From DUAG01 sp046756865 (GTDB lineage Bacteria > Nitrospirota > Nitrospiria > SBBL01 > JAADHI01): DNA of 11,106 nucleotides. Under the pieces are notes generated by a model. That model did no database searches. It was not told the origin of the DNA and was given only the letters and a program-made list of their open reading frames with translations. The stretch covers positions 1-11,106 of the forward strand of contig JBHHXE010000070.1 in assembly GCA_046756865.1 (NCBI GenBank), written 5' to 3'. Of this stretch, positions 1 to 6,761 are shown piece after piece (position 1 is the stretch's first letter; each line of letters opens with the position of its first letter). Both the position numbers and the translations under genes were made by a program.

Positions 1-718
1 GCGGATCGTCGGGATGGACGGCAACAGCCGTATCCCCAAGCATCGTCTCCGGACGAGTGGTGGCCACAGTGAGGAAGGTGTCAGGATCATCTGCAAGTGG
101 ATATTTAATATGATACATCTTCCCCTGAACTTCTTCATGCTCCACCTCGATATCAGAGAGAGCCGTTCGGCAACGACTACACAGGTTAATCAGACGTTCA
201 TCCCGGTAGATTAACCCTTCCTTGTAGAGTTGAATAAAGACCTCTTGAACCGCGCGCGAAAGGCCTTCATCCATCGTGAAGCGCTCCCGATCCCAGTCAC
301 AGGAAGCCCCCAGCCGTTTCAACTGTTTTAAGATCGTTCCCCCGGAATCCTGCTTCCACCCCCAGACACGTTTAATGAAGGCGTCACGACCCAAGGCACG
401 GCGATGAGTCTCTTCCTTCGCCAACTGCCGTTCGACGACGTTCTGCGTCGCAATTCCAGCGTGATCCGTCCCGGGAAGCCAGAGGACGTTATAACCACAC
501 ATCCTTTTCCATCGGGCCAAAATGTCCTGGAGGGTGTTGTTCAGGGCATGTCCCAGGTGAAGCGAGCCAGTCACATTCGGCGGAGGAATGACCATGGAGA
601 AGGACTTGCGGTCCGATAGGGCATCGGCATGAAAGTGGCCATCTTTCTCCCACAGTGCCATCCACTTCTCTTCAACCTGATCCGGTTGATATACTTTTTC
701 GAGATTTTTTTCAGACAT
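1..718 (-). CDS. valS: valine--tRNA ligase, N-terminal part (runs off left edge)
   Basis: Class I aminoacyl-tRNA synthetase that charges tRNA-Val in the cytoplasm. The frame opens with ATG at 718-716, preceded by an AGGGTGG-type ribosome site about 5 bases away, and stays open to base 1 (239 full codons), so about three quarters of the gene lies outside. Visible marks: the PPPNVTGSLHLGHALN block with the HIGH-type signature HLGH at residues 54-57; LPGTDHAGIATQ after it, typical of ValS; RLGASCDWDRERFTMD; a CSRC cysteine pair near residue 191 fitting the zinc-like knuckle; and TTRPETMLGDTAVAVHP at the end, the opening of the CP1 editing domain that clears mischarged threonine. It is divergent from the sensor kinase gene. 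Nothing unusual is seen in the part present. Confidence 0.97.
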   Translation of the reverse strand, partial: MSEKNLEKVYQPDQVEEKWMALWEKDGHFHADALSDRKSFSMVIPPPNVTGSLHLGHALNNTLQDILARWKRMCGYNVLWLPGTDHAGIATQNVVERQLAKEETHRRALGRDAFIKRVWGWKQDSGGTILKQLKRLGASCDWDRERFTMDEGLSRAVQEVFIQLYKEGLIYRDERLINLCSRCRTALSDIEVEHEEVQGKMYHIKYPLADDPDTFLTVATTRPETMLGDTAVAVHPDDP

Positions 719-907
719 CGGCCACCCTGATCGACTATAAAACGTGCGATATATTAGCATGGAGGATAGTTGAAGTAAATATGATCCAGGGCTCAAAATT
801 CGGCAAGGGCGCCGTTTGAATACGTGTGATGTTTCCTAAAAAAATTGTCACCTTCTTGACTGCCTGGCTCAGAATCAAGTTCAGTGGTAAATGCCCATGG
901 AAATCGA

Positions 908-913
908 TATAAT
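908..913 (+). promoter_or_regulatory. candidate -10 box for the sensor kinase gene
   Basis: A perfect TATAAT lies 35 bases before the kinase start codon. No good -35 box is found 16-18 bases upstream (the region reads TGGTAA-like), so this would be a weak or activator-dependent promoter. Transcription would begin near 919-921, giving a leader of about 28 bases almost fully occupied by the hairpin at 928-948. Confidence 0.4.
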
Positions 914-927
914 TATATTACAGCATA

Positions 928-948
928 ATCGTAAGAGGGCCTTACGAT
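928..948 (+). promoter_or_regulatory. hairpin with the Shine-Dalgarno sequence in its loop
   Basis: ATCGTAAG (928-935) and CTTACGAT (941-948) form a perfect 8-bp inverted repeat with the 5-base loop AGGGC. AGGG in the loop is the only plausible ribosome site for the kinase, and the right arm ends directly against the ATG at 949. In RNA the fold would hold the Shine-Dalgarno sequence in a tight loop and the start codon at the stem base, so translation could depend on melting or on a bound factor. As DNA it could also be an operator. The repeat is seen directly; the regulatory role is inference. Confidence 0.5.
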
Positions 949-2319
949 ATGAAATTGTTTGAAACAAATAAACCTTTCAACCTCCTCCACTGGTTCTCAA
1001 TTCTAAGCTTCCTGTGTATTGCCTTGATTTCGGCCAGCTCGGCGTTTCTCCTCTCACATCTTCTGACCCGGAATATCCTTCAACGCGATGCAGAGGTTAC
1101 GATGGCCTTCGTCCAGAGTTCGGTTCGGGAAGAAAATATCGTTCCCTTTTTTGAAGATAGAAATGCCGGTAAGCCGAAGGAGGTGTTTAATGTTTTTTTC
1201 AATCGAATTGCCAGCATGCCAGAGGTGGTGAGGGTCAATGTTTACGGCCTGGAAGGGACCGTCTTATGGTCTGATGACGCCCGACTGATTAATCATCGTT
1301 TCATGCCCAATCCTGAGTTAATCCGGGCGCTTTCCGGAGAATTGGCCGTCGAGAGCGGCACTGCTGGAAAACCAATGAAAGCGGAACACGTATTCGATGA
1401 GGAAGTCTCGTACTTTGCTGAGTTTTATTTCCCAATCTGGAGCAAAGATGAAAGTAAGGTTGTCGGCGTTTTTGAGGTGTATAAAGTCCCGCTTATGTTG
1501 TTCAGCGCAATCAAACGGGGAAATCGCCTTATCTGGGGGAGTGCCGTTATTGGAGGATGCTTCTTGTACGCCTCCCTGTTCTGGATCGTGAGGCGCGCGG
1601 CCTATGTCATGCAGGAACAACAAGAAAAACTGGTCGAATCGGAAAAATTGACCGTGGTCAGTGAGTTAACTTCTGCAGTTATCCAGGGTATTCGGAAGCC
1701 CCTGGCTTCTATGCGTTCCTCCGCAGATGTTGCTCTGGAAACCGATGCGCCTCCCTGGTTACAACAGACAGCCCAGGAGATGACGCTGGAAGGAGATCGT
1801 TTGGCAGCTTCTATCAAAGAACTCCAAGTCTATTCCGAGATGTCTGAGGGAAACTATGCATCGCTTCCGTTCAACGATTTTTTGTCGTCAATCCTTAGGA
1901 CATTGGAGAAAAGGCTGAAACAATCTGAGATCACGCTAACGCTCGATTTACAGGCGGAAAGGCCTGATATTGATGTGGATGAGGAACCGCTTCGTCAGGC
2001 CTTCACAAGCCTGATTGAGAATGCGATAGAAGCCATGCCGGAGGGAGGAAAACTAACAATTACAAACCGTGTCATGAGAGGGAATCGAGTGGAAATCAAA
2101 ATAATCGATACAGGCATCGGAATTCCGAAAGGAGAGATGGACGATGTTTTCAAACCTTTTTTCACATCAAAGCGAAAAGGGGTCGGGGTAGGACTCTCGC
2201 TTGCGAAACGGATTTTAGAAGATCATCGGGGGAAGATTCATCTCGAAAGCCACATCGGTACCGGAACAACGGTCTTCATCGAATTGCCTTTAGCCACAAC
2301 CGTCACCGTCTCGTCGTAA
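949..2319 (+). CDS. membrane sensor kinase-like protein lacking the phospho-accepting His
   Basis: 456 residues. A membrane segment at about 15-38, a periplasmic sensing region at about 39-195 (Cache-like in style, family not certain) and a second membrane segment at about 200-218 are followed by a short helical linker and a dimerisation/H-box region at 225-300. The C-terminal HATPase_c domain is complete: N box LIENAIEA (355-362), G1 DTGIG (387-391), F box FKPFF (401-405), G2 GVGVGL (411-416). The H-box, normally like HEIRNPLAS in the NtrB/ZraS-type kinases it resembles, reads QGIRKPLAS, with Q246 (codon CAG, 1684-1686) at the phospho-acceptor place and G247 in place of the catalytic Glu. 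There is no histidine anywhere in residues 221-310. It therefore probably binds ATP but cannot autophosphorylate in the usual way. No response regulator gene is in the window. ATG 949 is supported by AGGG nine bases upstream. Confidence 0.9.
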   Translation: MKLFETNKPFNLLHWFSILSFLCIALISASSAFLLSHLLTRNILQRDAEVTMAFVQSSVREENIVPFFEDRNAGKPKEVFNVFFNRIASMPEVVRVNVYGLEGTVLWSDDARLINHRFMPNPELIRALSGELAVESGTAGKPMKAEHVFDEEVSYFAEFYFPIWSKDESKVVGVFEVYKVPLMLFSAIKRGNRLIWGSAVIGGCFLYASLFWIVRRAAYVMQEQQEKLVESEKLTVVSELTSAVIQGIRKPLASMRSSADVALETDAPPWLQQTAQEMTLEGDRLAASIKELQVYSEMSEGNYASLPFNDFLSSILRTLEKRLKQSEITLTLDLQAERPDIDVDEEPLRQAFTSLIENAIEAMPEGGKLTITNRVMRGNRVEIKIIDTGIGIPKGEMDDVFKPFFTSKRKGVGVGLSLAKRILEDHRGKIHLESHIGTGTTVFIELPLATTVTVSS

Positions 2320-2337
2320 ATCGCACAAGGAAGAACA

Positions 2338-2374
2338 AAGACTTTCAGGGTCTTCTTATGGCCTGCGGCCATAA
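2338..2374. terminator. two hairpins between convergent kinase gene and tRNA-Lys
   Basis: TTATGGCC (2356-2363) and GGCCATAA (2367-2374) form a perfect 8-bp stem with a 3-base loop. Next to it AAGAC (2338-2342) and GTCTT (2350-2354) form a 5-bp stem that, read on the minus strand, is followed by TGTTCTT. Together they sit just downstream of both convergent genes and plausibly end the tRNA transcript, perhaps also the kinase transcript. The U-run is poor, so this is a tentative call. Confidence 0.4.
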
Positions 2375-2377
2375 TGC

Positions 2378-2453
2378 TGGTGAGCCGCCTCGGGATCGAA
2401 CCGAGGACACCCGCCTTAAAAGGGCGATGCTCTACCAACTGAGCTAGCGGCTC
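2378..2453 (-). tRNA. tRNA-Lys (anticodon UUU)
   Basis: Complete cloverleaf of 76 bases with encoded 3' CCA (2378-2380). Acceptor arms GAGCCGC/GCGGCTC pair over 7 bp, the D stem GCTC/GAGC over 4 bp. The anticodon stem TCGCC/GGCGG has one T-G pair and the loop CTTTTAA carries the anticodon TTT with U33 and A37. The T arm is CTCGG, TTCGATC, CCGAG. The discriminator base is A73, as usual for tRNA-Lys. Confidence 0.97.
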
Positions 2454-2479
2454 GACAACATGCGAAAAAGCGTCCCTTT

Positions 2480-2507
2480 ATTATCATGTTCATAAAACGG
2501 CTGTCAA
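2480..2507 (-). promoter_or_regulatory. sigma-70 promoter of tRNA-Lys
   Basis: On the minus strand a perfect TTGACA (2507-2502) is followed after 16 bases by GATAAT (2485-2480), 27 bases before the mature tRNA 5' end. The stretch after the -10 box (AAAGGGACGC) is partly GC-rich, as is common in stable-RNA promoters under stringent control; that last point is inference. Confidence 0.7.
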
Positions 2508-2509
2508 CT

Positions 2510-2537
2510 TTGATGCATTTCTGCCTGGGGGTACAAT
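2510..2537 (+). promoter_or_regulatory. candidate promoter of the SDR gene
   Basis: TTGATG (2510-2515), 16-base spacer, TACAAT (2532-2537). The -10 box matches consensus at five of six positions, the -35 at four. It lies back to back with the tRNA-Lys promoter, the two -35 boxes being 2 bases apart. It would give a leader of about 95 bases. A second TACAAT-like box lies nearer the gene at about 2593-2598 but has no clear -35 partner. Confidence 0.35.
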
Positions 2538-2637
2538 AACTGAATTCACTATTTATATCCAGGCCGCTCTCGCTTTCCTGCGATTATATTGATACAATCC
2601 GGCTCAATTAAATAAAAAGTCATTGTGAGGTCGCATC

Positions 2638-3363
2638 ATGTCGCACCTTCAAAATCAAACCGCATTGATTACGGGCGGGAGCAGCGGGATTGGCCTCGCC
2701 ATTGCCTCCATGCTTCTTGAGGAAGGAATGGCTGTCGCCATCGCAGCGCGCGACAAACAAAAACTCGATCAGGCCAGACAGTCCCTGGAAAAAACAGAAA
2801 AAAAAGGAGCAAAAGTCATTGCCATCCCCGCTGATGTTTCAAAAGCGGAGCAGGTCGCTGCCTTTGTAGAGCAGGCCGTGGATGCTTTTGGACGGATTGA
2901 CCTCCTGGTCAACAATGCCGGGATAGCCAGATTCAATCCGATAGAAGATTTATCTGAAGAAGACTGGGATGAGACACAAAATATTAACCTGAAGGGGGCT
3001 TTTCTCTGCACCAAGGCGGTCTTGCCGGTTATGAAACGGCAAGGCTCCGGTTACGTCATTAATATTTCTTCTGTTGCCGGAAAGTCGGGTTTCACCGGGG
3101 CATCGGCCTACTGTGCCTCCAAGTTTGGCATGATCGGCTTAACCGAGAGCCTGCTGGAGGAAGCAATCCAGCACCAGATTCGGGCAACGGCAATTTGCCC
3201 CGGCTATGTTGCCACTCCGATGGTCAGCGCTGTCCCTATCCCACAAGGTGAAATGATCCCTCCAGAAGATATTGGAAAACTTGTCGTTGGACTTCTACAC
3301 CTCTCCCCACTGACCATCATTAAAGAAATTGTCGTAAACCGGAAAGGATCCATCGGAAATTAA
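2638..3363 (+). CDS. short-chain dehydrogenase/reductase (FabG-like)
   Basis: 241 residues, a normal length for a classical SDR. Rossmann cofactor motif TGGSSGIG at 12-19, D66 of the ADV adenine-ring motif, NNAG at 92-95, structural N117, and catalytic S145, Y158 and K162 in the usual S...YxxxK arrangement. R38 at the end of the second beta strand favours NADP(H). PGYVATPM (about 188-195) is the usual cofactor-closing loop. The family spans 3-oxoacyl-ACP reductases, sugar and alcohol dehydrogenases, and the sequence alone does not fix the substrate. ATG 2638 has GAGG about 8 bases upstream. The next gene, acs, has its own promoter, so co-function is not implied. Confidence 0.92.
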   Translation: MSHLQNQTALITGGSSGIGLAIASMLLEEGMAVAIAARDKQKLDQARQSLEKTEKKGAKVIAIPADVSKAEQVAAFVEQAVDAFGRIDLLVNNAGIARFNPIEDLSEEDWDETQNINLKGAFLCTKAVLPVMKRQGSGYVINISSVAGKSGFTGASAYCASKFGMIGLTESLLEEAIQHQIRATAICPGYVATPMVSAVPIPQGEMIPPEDIGKLVVGLLHLSPLTIIKEIVVNRKGSIGN

Positions 3364-3385
3364 AGCCGAGCACAAACTTCAAACA

Positions 3386-3415
3386 TTGACATTATAATAA
3401 CGCTTTCTCTAGAAT
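3386..3415 (+). promoter_or_regulatory. sigma-70 promoter of acs
   Basis: Perfect TTGACA (3386-3391), 18-base spacer, TAGAAT (3410-3415, five of six). It lies 36 bases before the acs start, between the SDR stop and acs. The -12/-24 GG...GC pattern of sigma-54 promoters is not seen. Confidence 0.65.
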
Positions 3416-3450
3416 CAAAAAATCCTGATCCTGATAACGAGAGGAACAAA

Positions 3451-5406
3451 ATGGCTGGTGAGGAAAAAGAAATCACATCCGTTTTAAAAGAACGCCGACT
3501 GCTCAAACCGAGTAAAGAATTCAGCCGACAGGCTCATATCAAGAGCCTTCGGGAGTACGAGCGCCTCTGCAAAAAGGCCGAAAAAGACCCTGAATCCTTC
3601 TGGGGAAAACTGGCAGAAGAGCTGCACTGGTTCAAGCCATGGAAAAAGGTCCTGCAGTGGAAACCACCCTTCGCAAAATGGTTCGTCGGTGGGAAAATTA
3701 ATGTCGCATACAATTGCATCGATCGTCATCTCGACACCTGGAGAAAAAACAAAGCCGCCATCATCTGGGAGGGGGAGCCGGGGGATACCCGAACCCTGAC
3801 CTACCAGGATCTCCATCGTGAGGTATGCAAGTTTGCCAATGTCCTGAAACAGGAAGGCGTTGCCAAAGGAGACCGGGTCGCTATTTATATGCCAATGATT
3901 CCAGAATTGGCCATTGCCATGCTCGCCTGTGCCCGGATCGGCGCAACCCATTCCATTATCTTCGGAGGATTTTCATCAGCAGCGCTGCAAGACCGGATTA
4001 ATGACGCTGAAGCCAAACTGGTCGTTACGGCAGATGGCGGCTACCGAAAAGGCGCCGTTGTCACCCTGAAAGAAAAGGTAGATGAGGCCCTCAAGGGATC
4101 GCCAAGTGTTGAAAAGATGGTTGTTGTGCGTCGCACAAACACGCCGGTCAAGATGCGTCGCGGAAGAGATTTCTGGTGGCATGATCTCATGAAAGATGCC
4201 TCGGAGCGCTGCAAGGCTGCGTCCCTTGACGCCGAACACCCACTCTTTATCCTCTATACCAGCGGGACCACGGGGAAGCCGAAAGGCGTCGTCCATACCA
4301 CTGGAGGATATCTTCTTGGAACAACGATCACCTCACGATGGATCTTCGATCTTAAAGAAACCGATACTTATTGGTGTACCGCTGATATCGGCTGGGTCAC
4401 CGGACATTCCTATATTATTTACGGCATACTTTCAAATGGCGTCACTTCAGTGATGTACGAAGGCGTGCCGACCTATCCTCAACCGGACCGCCTCTGGGAA
4501 ATCGTCGATAAGTACAAGGTCAATGTCTTTTATACGGCGCCAACCGCAATACGGGCTCTGGTGAAGTTGGGGAAAGAATGGCCCCAAAAGCATGACCTTT
4601 CAAGCCTCCGCCTTCTTGGAACAGTCGGGGAACCGATCAACCCCGAAGCCTGGATGTGGTATCACACGATTATCGGAAAGAAAAAATGCCCCATCGTGGA
4701 TACCTGGTGGCAGACCGAAACCGGCAGTATCATGATCAGCCCGCTCCCGGGCGCTATTTCAAGCAAACCGGGCTCCGCAACCCGGCCATTTCCAGGCATA
4801 TCCGCAGAGGTCGTCGACCGCAAAGGCGCACGCGTAAATTCAAATGTGGGGGGTTATCTCGTCATCAGGCGCCCCTGGCCATCGATGATCAGGACCGTCT
4901 GGAAAAATCCGAAGCGATTTAAACAACAATACTGGTCTGACATCCCCGGCGTCTATTTTACAGGCGATGGCGCCCGACGGGATAAAGACGGCTACTTCTG
5001 GGTCATGGGCCGCGTGGACGACGTAATCAATGTTTCGGGACACCGTCTTGGTACGATGGAGGTGGAGTCCGCCCTCGTCTCTCACCCGGCCGTCGCAGAA
5101 TCCGCCGTGGTGGGGCGACCCGACCCGATTAAAGGGACGGCCATTTCAGCCTTTGTTACCCTCAAGGGCAAGAACAAACCAAGCGAAAACCTCAAAAAAG
5201 CCCTGAAGTCCCATGTGAGCAAGGAAATCGGGGCCATCGCCCGTCCGGATGATATCCGGTTTACAGAAAACCTCCCCAAAACACGGAGCGGAAAGATTAT
5301 GCGGAGGCTTCTCCGTGATATTGCATCCGGAAACGAAACTGTCGGCGATACCAGTACATTAGAGGATTACACTGTCCTGGCGGCACTCCGGCAGGACGAT
5401 GAGTGA
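3451..5406 (+). CDS. acs: acetate--CoA ligase (AMP-forming)
   Basis: 651 residues, the usual length for acetyl-CoA synthetase, which joins acetate and CoA via acetyl-AMP in the cytosol. ANL-family motifs in order: P-loop YTSGTTGKPKG at 269-279; CTADIGWVTGHSYI around 309-322; GTVGEP near 390-395; DTWWQTETG at 417-425; TGDGARRDKDGYFWVMGR around 504-521 with the A8 hinge region; and TRSGKIMRR near the C-terminus with catalytic K615, the lysine that Pat-type enzymes acetylate in homologues to switch Acs off. The acetate pocket residues known from Salmonella Acs (Val310, Thr311, Val386, Trp414) correspond to V316, T317, V392 and W420, so acetate rather than a larger acid is the likely substrate. 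ATG 3451 follows GAGAGGAAC. Its own strong promoter and a following palindrome suggest a single-gene unit. Confidence 0.96.
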   Translation: MAGEEKEITSVLKERRLLKPSKEFSRQAHIKSLREYERLCKKAEKDPESFWGKLAEELHWFKPWKKVLQWKPPFAKWFVGGKINVAYNCIDRHLDTWRKNKAAIIWEGEPGDTRTLTYQDLHREVCKFANVLKQEGVAKGDRVAIYMPMIPELAIAMLACARIGATHSIIFGGFSSAALQDRINDAEAKLVVTADGGYRKGAVVTLKEKVDEALKGSPSVEKMVVVRRTNTPVKMRRGRDFWWHDLMKDASERCKAASLDAEHPLFILYTSGTTGKPKGVVHTTGGYLLGTTITSRWIFDLKETDTYWCTADIGWVTGHSYIIYGILSNGVTSVMYEGVPTYPQPDRLWEIVDKYKVNVFYTAPTAIRALVKLGKEWPQKHDLSSLRLLGTVGEPINPEAWMWYHTIIGKKKCPIVDTWWQTETGSIMISPLPGAISSKPGSATRPFPGISAEVVDRKGARVNSNVGGYLVIRRPWPSMIRTVWKNPKRFKQQYWSDIPGVYFTGDGARRDKDGYFWVMGRVDDVINVSGHRLGTMEVESALVSHPAVAESAVVGRPDPIKGTAISAFVTLKGKNKPSENLKKALKSHVSKEIGAIARPDDIRFTENLPKTRSGKIMRRLLRDIASGNETVGDTSTLEDYTVLAALRQDDE

Positions 5407-5422
5407 GGAAAAGGAAATTGCC

Positions 5423-5448
5423 GTCATTCCGGCCTTCGCCGGAATGAC
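5423..5448. repeat. perfect 11-bp palindromic element after acs
   Basis: GTCATTCCGGC (5423-5433) and GCCGGAATGAC (5438-5448) flank the loop CTTC, 16 bases after the acs stop. There is no T-run on the plus side, so it is a weak candidate for an intrinsic terminator. Its GTCATTCC...GGAATGAC ends are typical in style of the dispersed REP-like palindromes found between genes in many Gram-negative genomes. Whether it is dispersed here cannot be seen from one copy. Confidence 0.6.
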
Positions 5449-5475
5449 ATATTACTATACTTACTTCTCTCTATC

Positions 5476-5505
5476 TTGACTTTGTTCTTTTGCATGGCAT
5501 ACTAT
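5476..5505 (+). promoter_or_regulatory. candidate promoter of the Slp-family lipoprotein gene
   Basis: TTGACT (5476-5481), 18-base spacer, TACTAT (5500-5505), 31 bases before the chosen start codon. The -35 box is good and the -10 box moderate (four of six). Confidence 0.45.
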
Positions 5506-5535
5506 GAGACTGAGCCTGCCGCAGGAGGATGTCTG

Positions 5536-6018
5536 ATGAGTTTAAGAAGAAGCTTTCACCTTCTGGGAATTCTCTCTCTCCTGACTACGACGGCCTGTCA
5601 AGCCATCCTATCAGAACAGATCCAATCGACCGCGGACGAAAAAACCCTTTTCGAGGAGGTTTATAAAGACCCGGACAAGCATAAAGGGAAAATCATCATC
5701 CTCGGAGGAGAGATAAGAGACCTTCGTTATCAGGAAGAAAAGACAGAGGTAGAGTTTCTCGAAATTCCTCTCTATAAAGGAGGACACCCTGCCCTGGGCC
5801 TGGAACCAGGTGAAAGTTTTTTTGTCCTTTTCCCGGAACGGCTGGACCCCATCCTTATAAAAAAAGGAAAAATCATTACCCTCGCTGGGCGGGTGATCGG
5901 GACAAGGAAGGTTGGCGAAAAAAGCTATCCCCTTTTTGCGTACGAGGAGGCCTATGTCTGGGACAAGTTACGGCAGGATCGATTTCCCTCTTTTGGTAGC
6001 TTCTTCGGAAATGGCTAA
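5536..6018 (+). CDS. Slp-family outer-membrane lipoprotein
   Basis: 160 residues from ATG 5536. That start is chosen because AGGAGG lies 7 bases upstream and a lipoprotein signal peptide follows at once: basic MSLRRS, hydrophobic core, then TTAC with lipid-carrying Cys at residue 21. The open frame extends 20 codons further upstream to a TTG, but that part overlaps the promoter. Gln after the Cys suggests outer-membrane sorting by the rule known in enterobacteria. The mature part has the Slp/YeaY pattern: a GGEIRDLRY strand, EVEFLEIPLY, a G..LGLEPGESFFVLFPERLDP stretch, ITLAGRVIGTR, then YPLFAYEEAYVWD. Slp in E. coli is a starvation- and acid-associated lipoprotein of unclear mechanism. It is convergent with the methyltransferase gene, 59 bases apart. 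Confidence 0.82.
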   Translation: MSLRRSFHLLGILSLLTTTACQAILSEQIQSTADEKTLFEEVYKDPDKHKGKIIILGGEIRDLRYQEEKTEVEFLEIPLYKGGHPALGLEPGESFFVLFPERLDPILIKKGKIITLAGRVIGTRKVGEKSYPLFAYEEAYVWDKLRQDRFPSFGSFFGNG

Positions 6019-6077
6019 ACCCTCACTCCCCGCGCGTTAAACGGACATCACATTCCAGGCGTCGAATCCATCCTGCA

Positions 6078-6653
6078 TCAACTGGTTTTCTCTGCAACCA
6101 ATTGCGCCACCCAGCGTCCTTCTCTGTTCGACCCCTCTTGCCCTTTCTCCCGCGTTGGATCGGCAGAGGGTAAAATCATTCCTTCATGGTAGTAATGAAT
6201 ACGGAAGGCGCTGAAGCTTTGGAGGAGTTCATTGTGCCCCCAGCAAAAAGCCTTTCTTGAGGGTTTTCCGTAGCGTTCATGCTGGTCAATCAGAAAAGTC
6301 TCATAAACAATCACACCCCCGACCCGCAAGGCAGACCTGATATCCGGGATGATCTTGCGATCAAGATAGTAGAAGCAGGAAATCAGGGAATAGCCCGCAT
6401 CTTTCACAAAAGGCCCCTTTTCGAGATCGCTTCGGTTTGCGACAAAAGAGAGCTTCCGTTTTTTTGCCTCCGCATTGCAGAAACGGACTGCTTCTTCATC
6501 GATATCAATTCCCTCCACATCATATCCCTGCTCAGCTAGATAAAAGGCATTCCGTCCGTAGCCCGTGGCGATATCAAGCGCCTTCCCTTTTGAGAGTCGA
6601 GGCAGATGATTGGTCAAAAGAGGAGCGGGGGCCTGTGACTGATGCAGATTCAA
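6078..6653 (-). CDS. class I SAM-dependent methyltransferase
   Basis: 191 residues. Motif I ALDIATGYGRNAFYLAEQG (about 25-43) forms the SAM-binding glycine loop, D50 of GIDID is the ribose-contacting acid, and ISCFYYLDRKIIPDIRSALRVGGVIVYET matches motifs III-IV and the following strand of TehB/UbiE-like enzymes. The substrate cannot be told. The only upstream start in frame is TTG at 6653 (stop codon eight codons before it), with GGGCAGG about 8 bases upstream. Relatives usually carry some 20 more residues with a W-D-x-x-Y motif before the PLL segment; none is seen here in any frame. The start overlaps the TGA of a 25-codon ORF (6727-6650). It lies downstream of the ChaN-like gene on the same strand, 108 bases apart. 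Confidence 0.82.
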   Translation of the reverse strand: MNLHQSQAPAPLLTNHLPRLSKGKALDIATGYGRNAFYLAEQGYDVEGIDIDEEAVRFCNAEAKKRKLSFVANRSDLEKGPFVKDAGYSLISCFYYLDRKIIPDIRSALRVGGVIVYETFLIDQHERYGKPSRKAFCWGHNELLQSFSAFRIHYYHEGMILPSADPTREKGQEGSNREGRWVAQLVAEKTS

Positions 6654-6761
6654 CCTGTGTGCCTGCCCTTCATGTTCTTAGGAATCGGTCTAAGAAAAAA
6701 GGAAGTAAGGGTTAAGAACGCCGTCATGGGGGAAAAAGGGGGTATTCTAAGCCCTTACGGT

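Noticed and set aside
793..819. Imperfect hairpin TCAAA-ATT-CGGC / GCCG-TTTGA between valS and the kinase gene.
   Set aside because: Bulged, only 9 paired bases, no T-run, and upstream of both divergent genes, so it is neither a terminator nor clearly an operator.
856..884. TTGACT upstream of the kinase gene as a -35 box.
   Set aside because: No acceptable -10 box occurs 16-18 bases downstream (the place reads GTTCAG).
3484..3951. 155-codon minus-strand open frame.
   Set aside because: Shadow of the N-terminal part of acs; no ribosome site or family resemblance.
5476..5535. 20-codon upstream extension of the Slp-family frame starting with TTG.
   Set aside because: It has no ribosome site, overlaps the candidate promoter, and would place the lipoprotein signal peptide inside the protein; ATG 5536 has AGGAGG.
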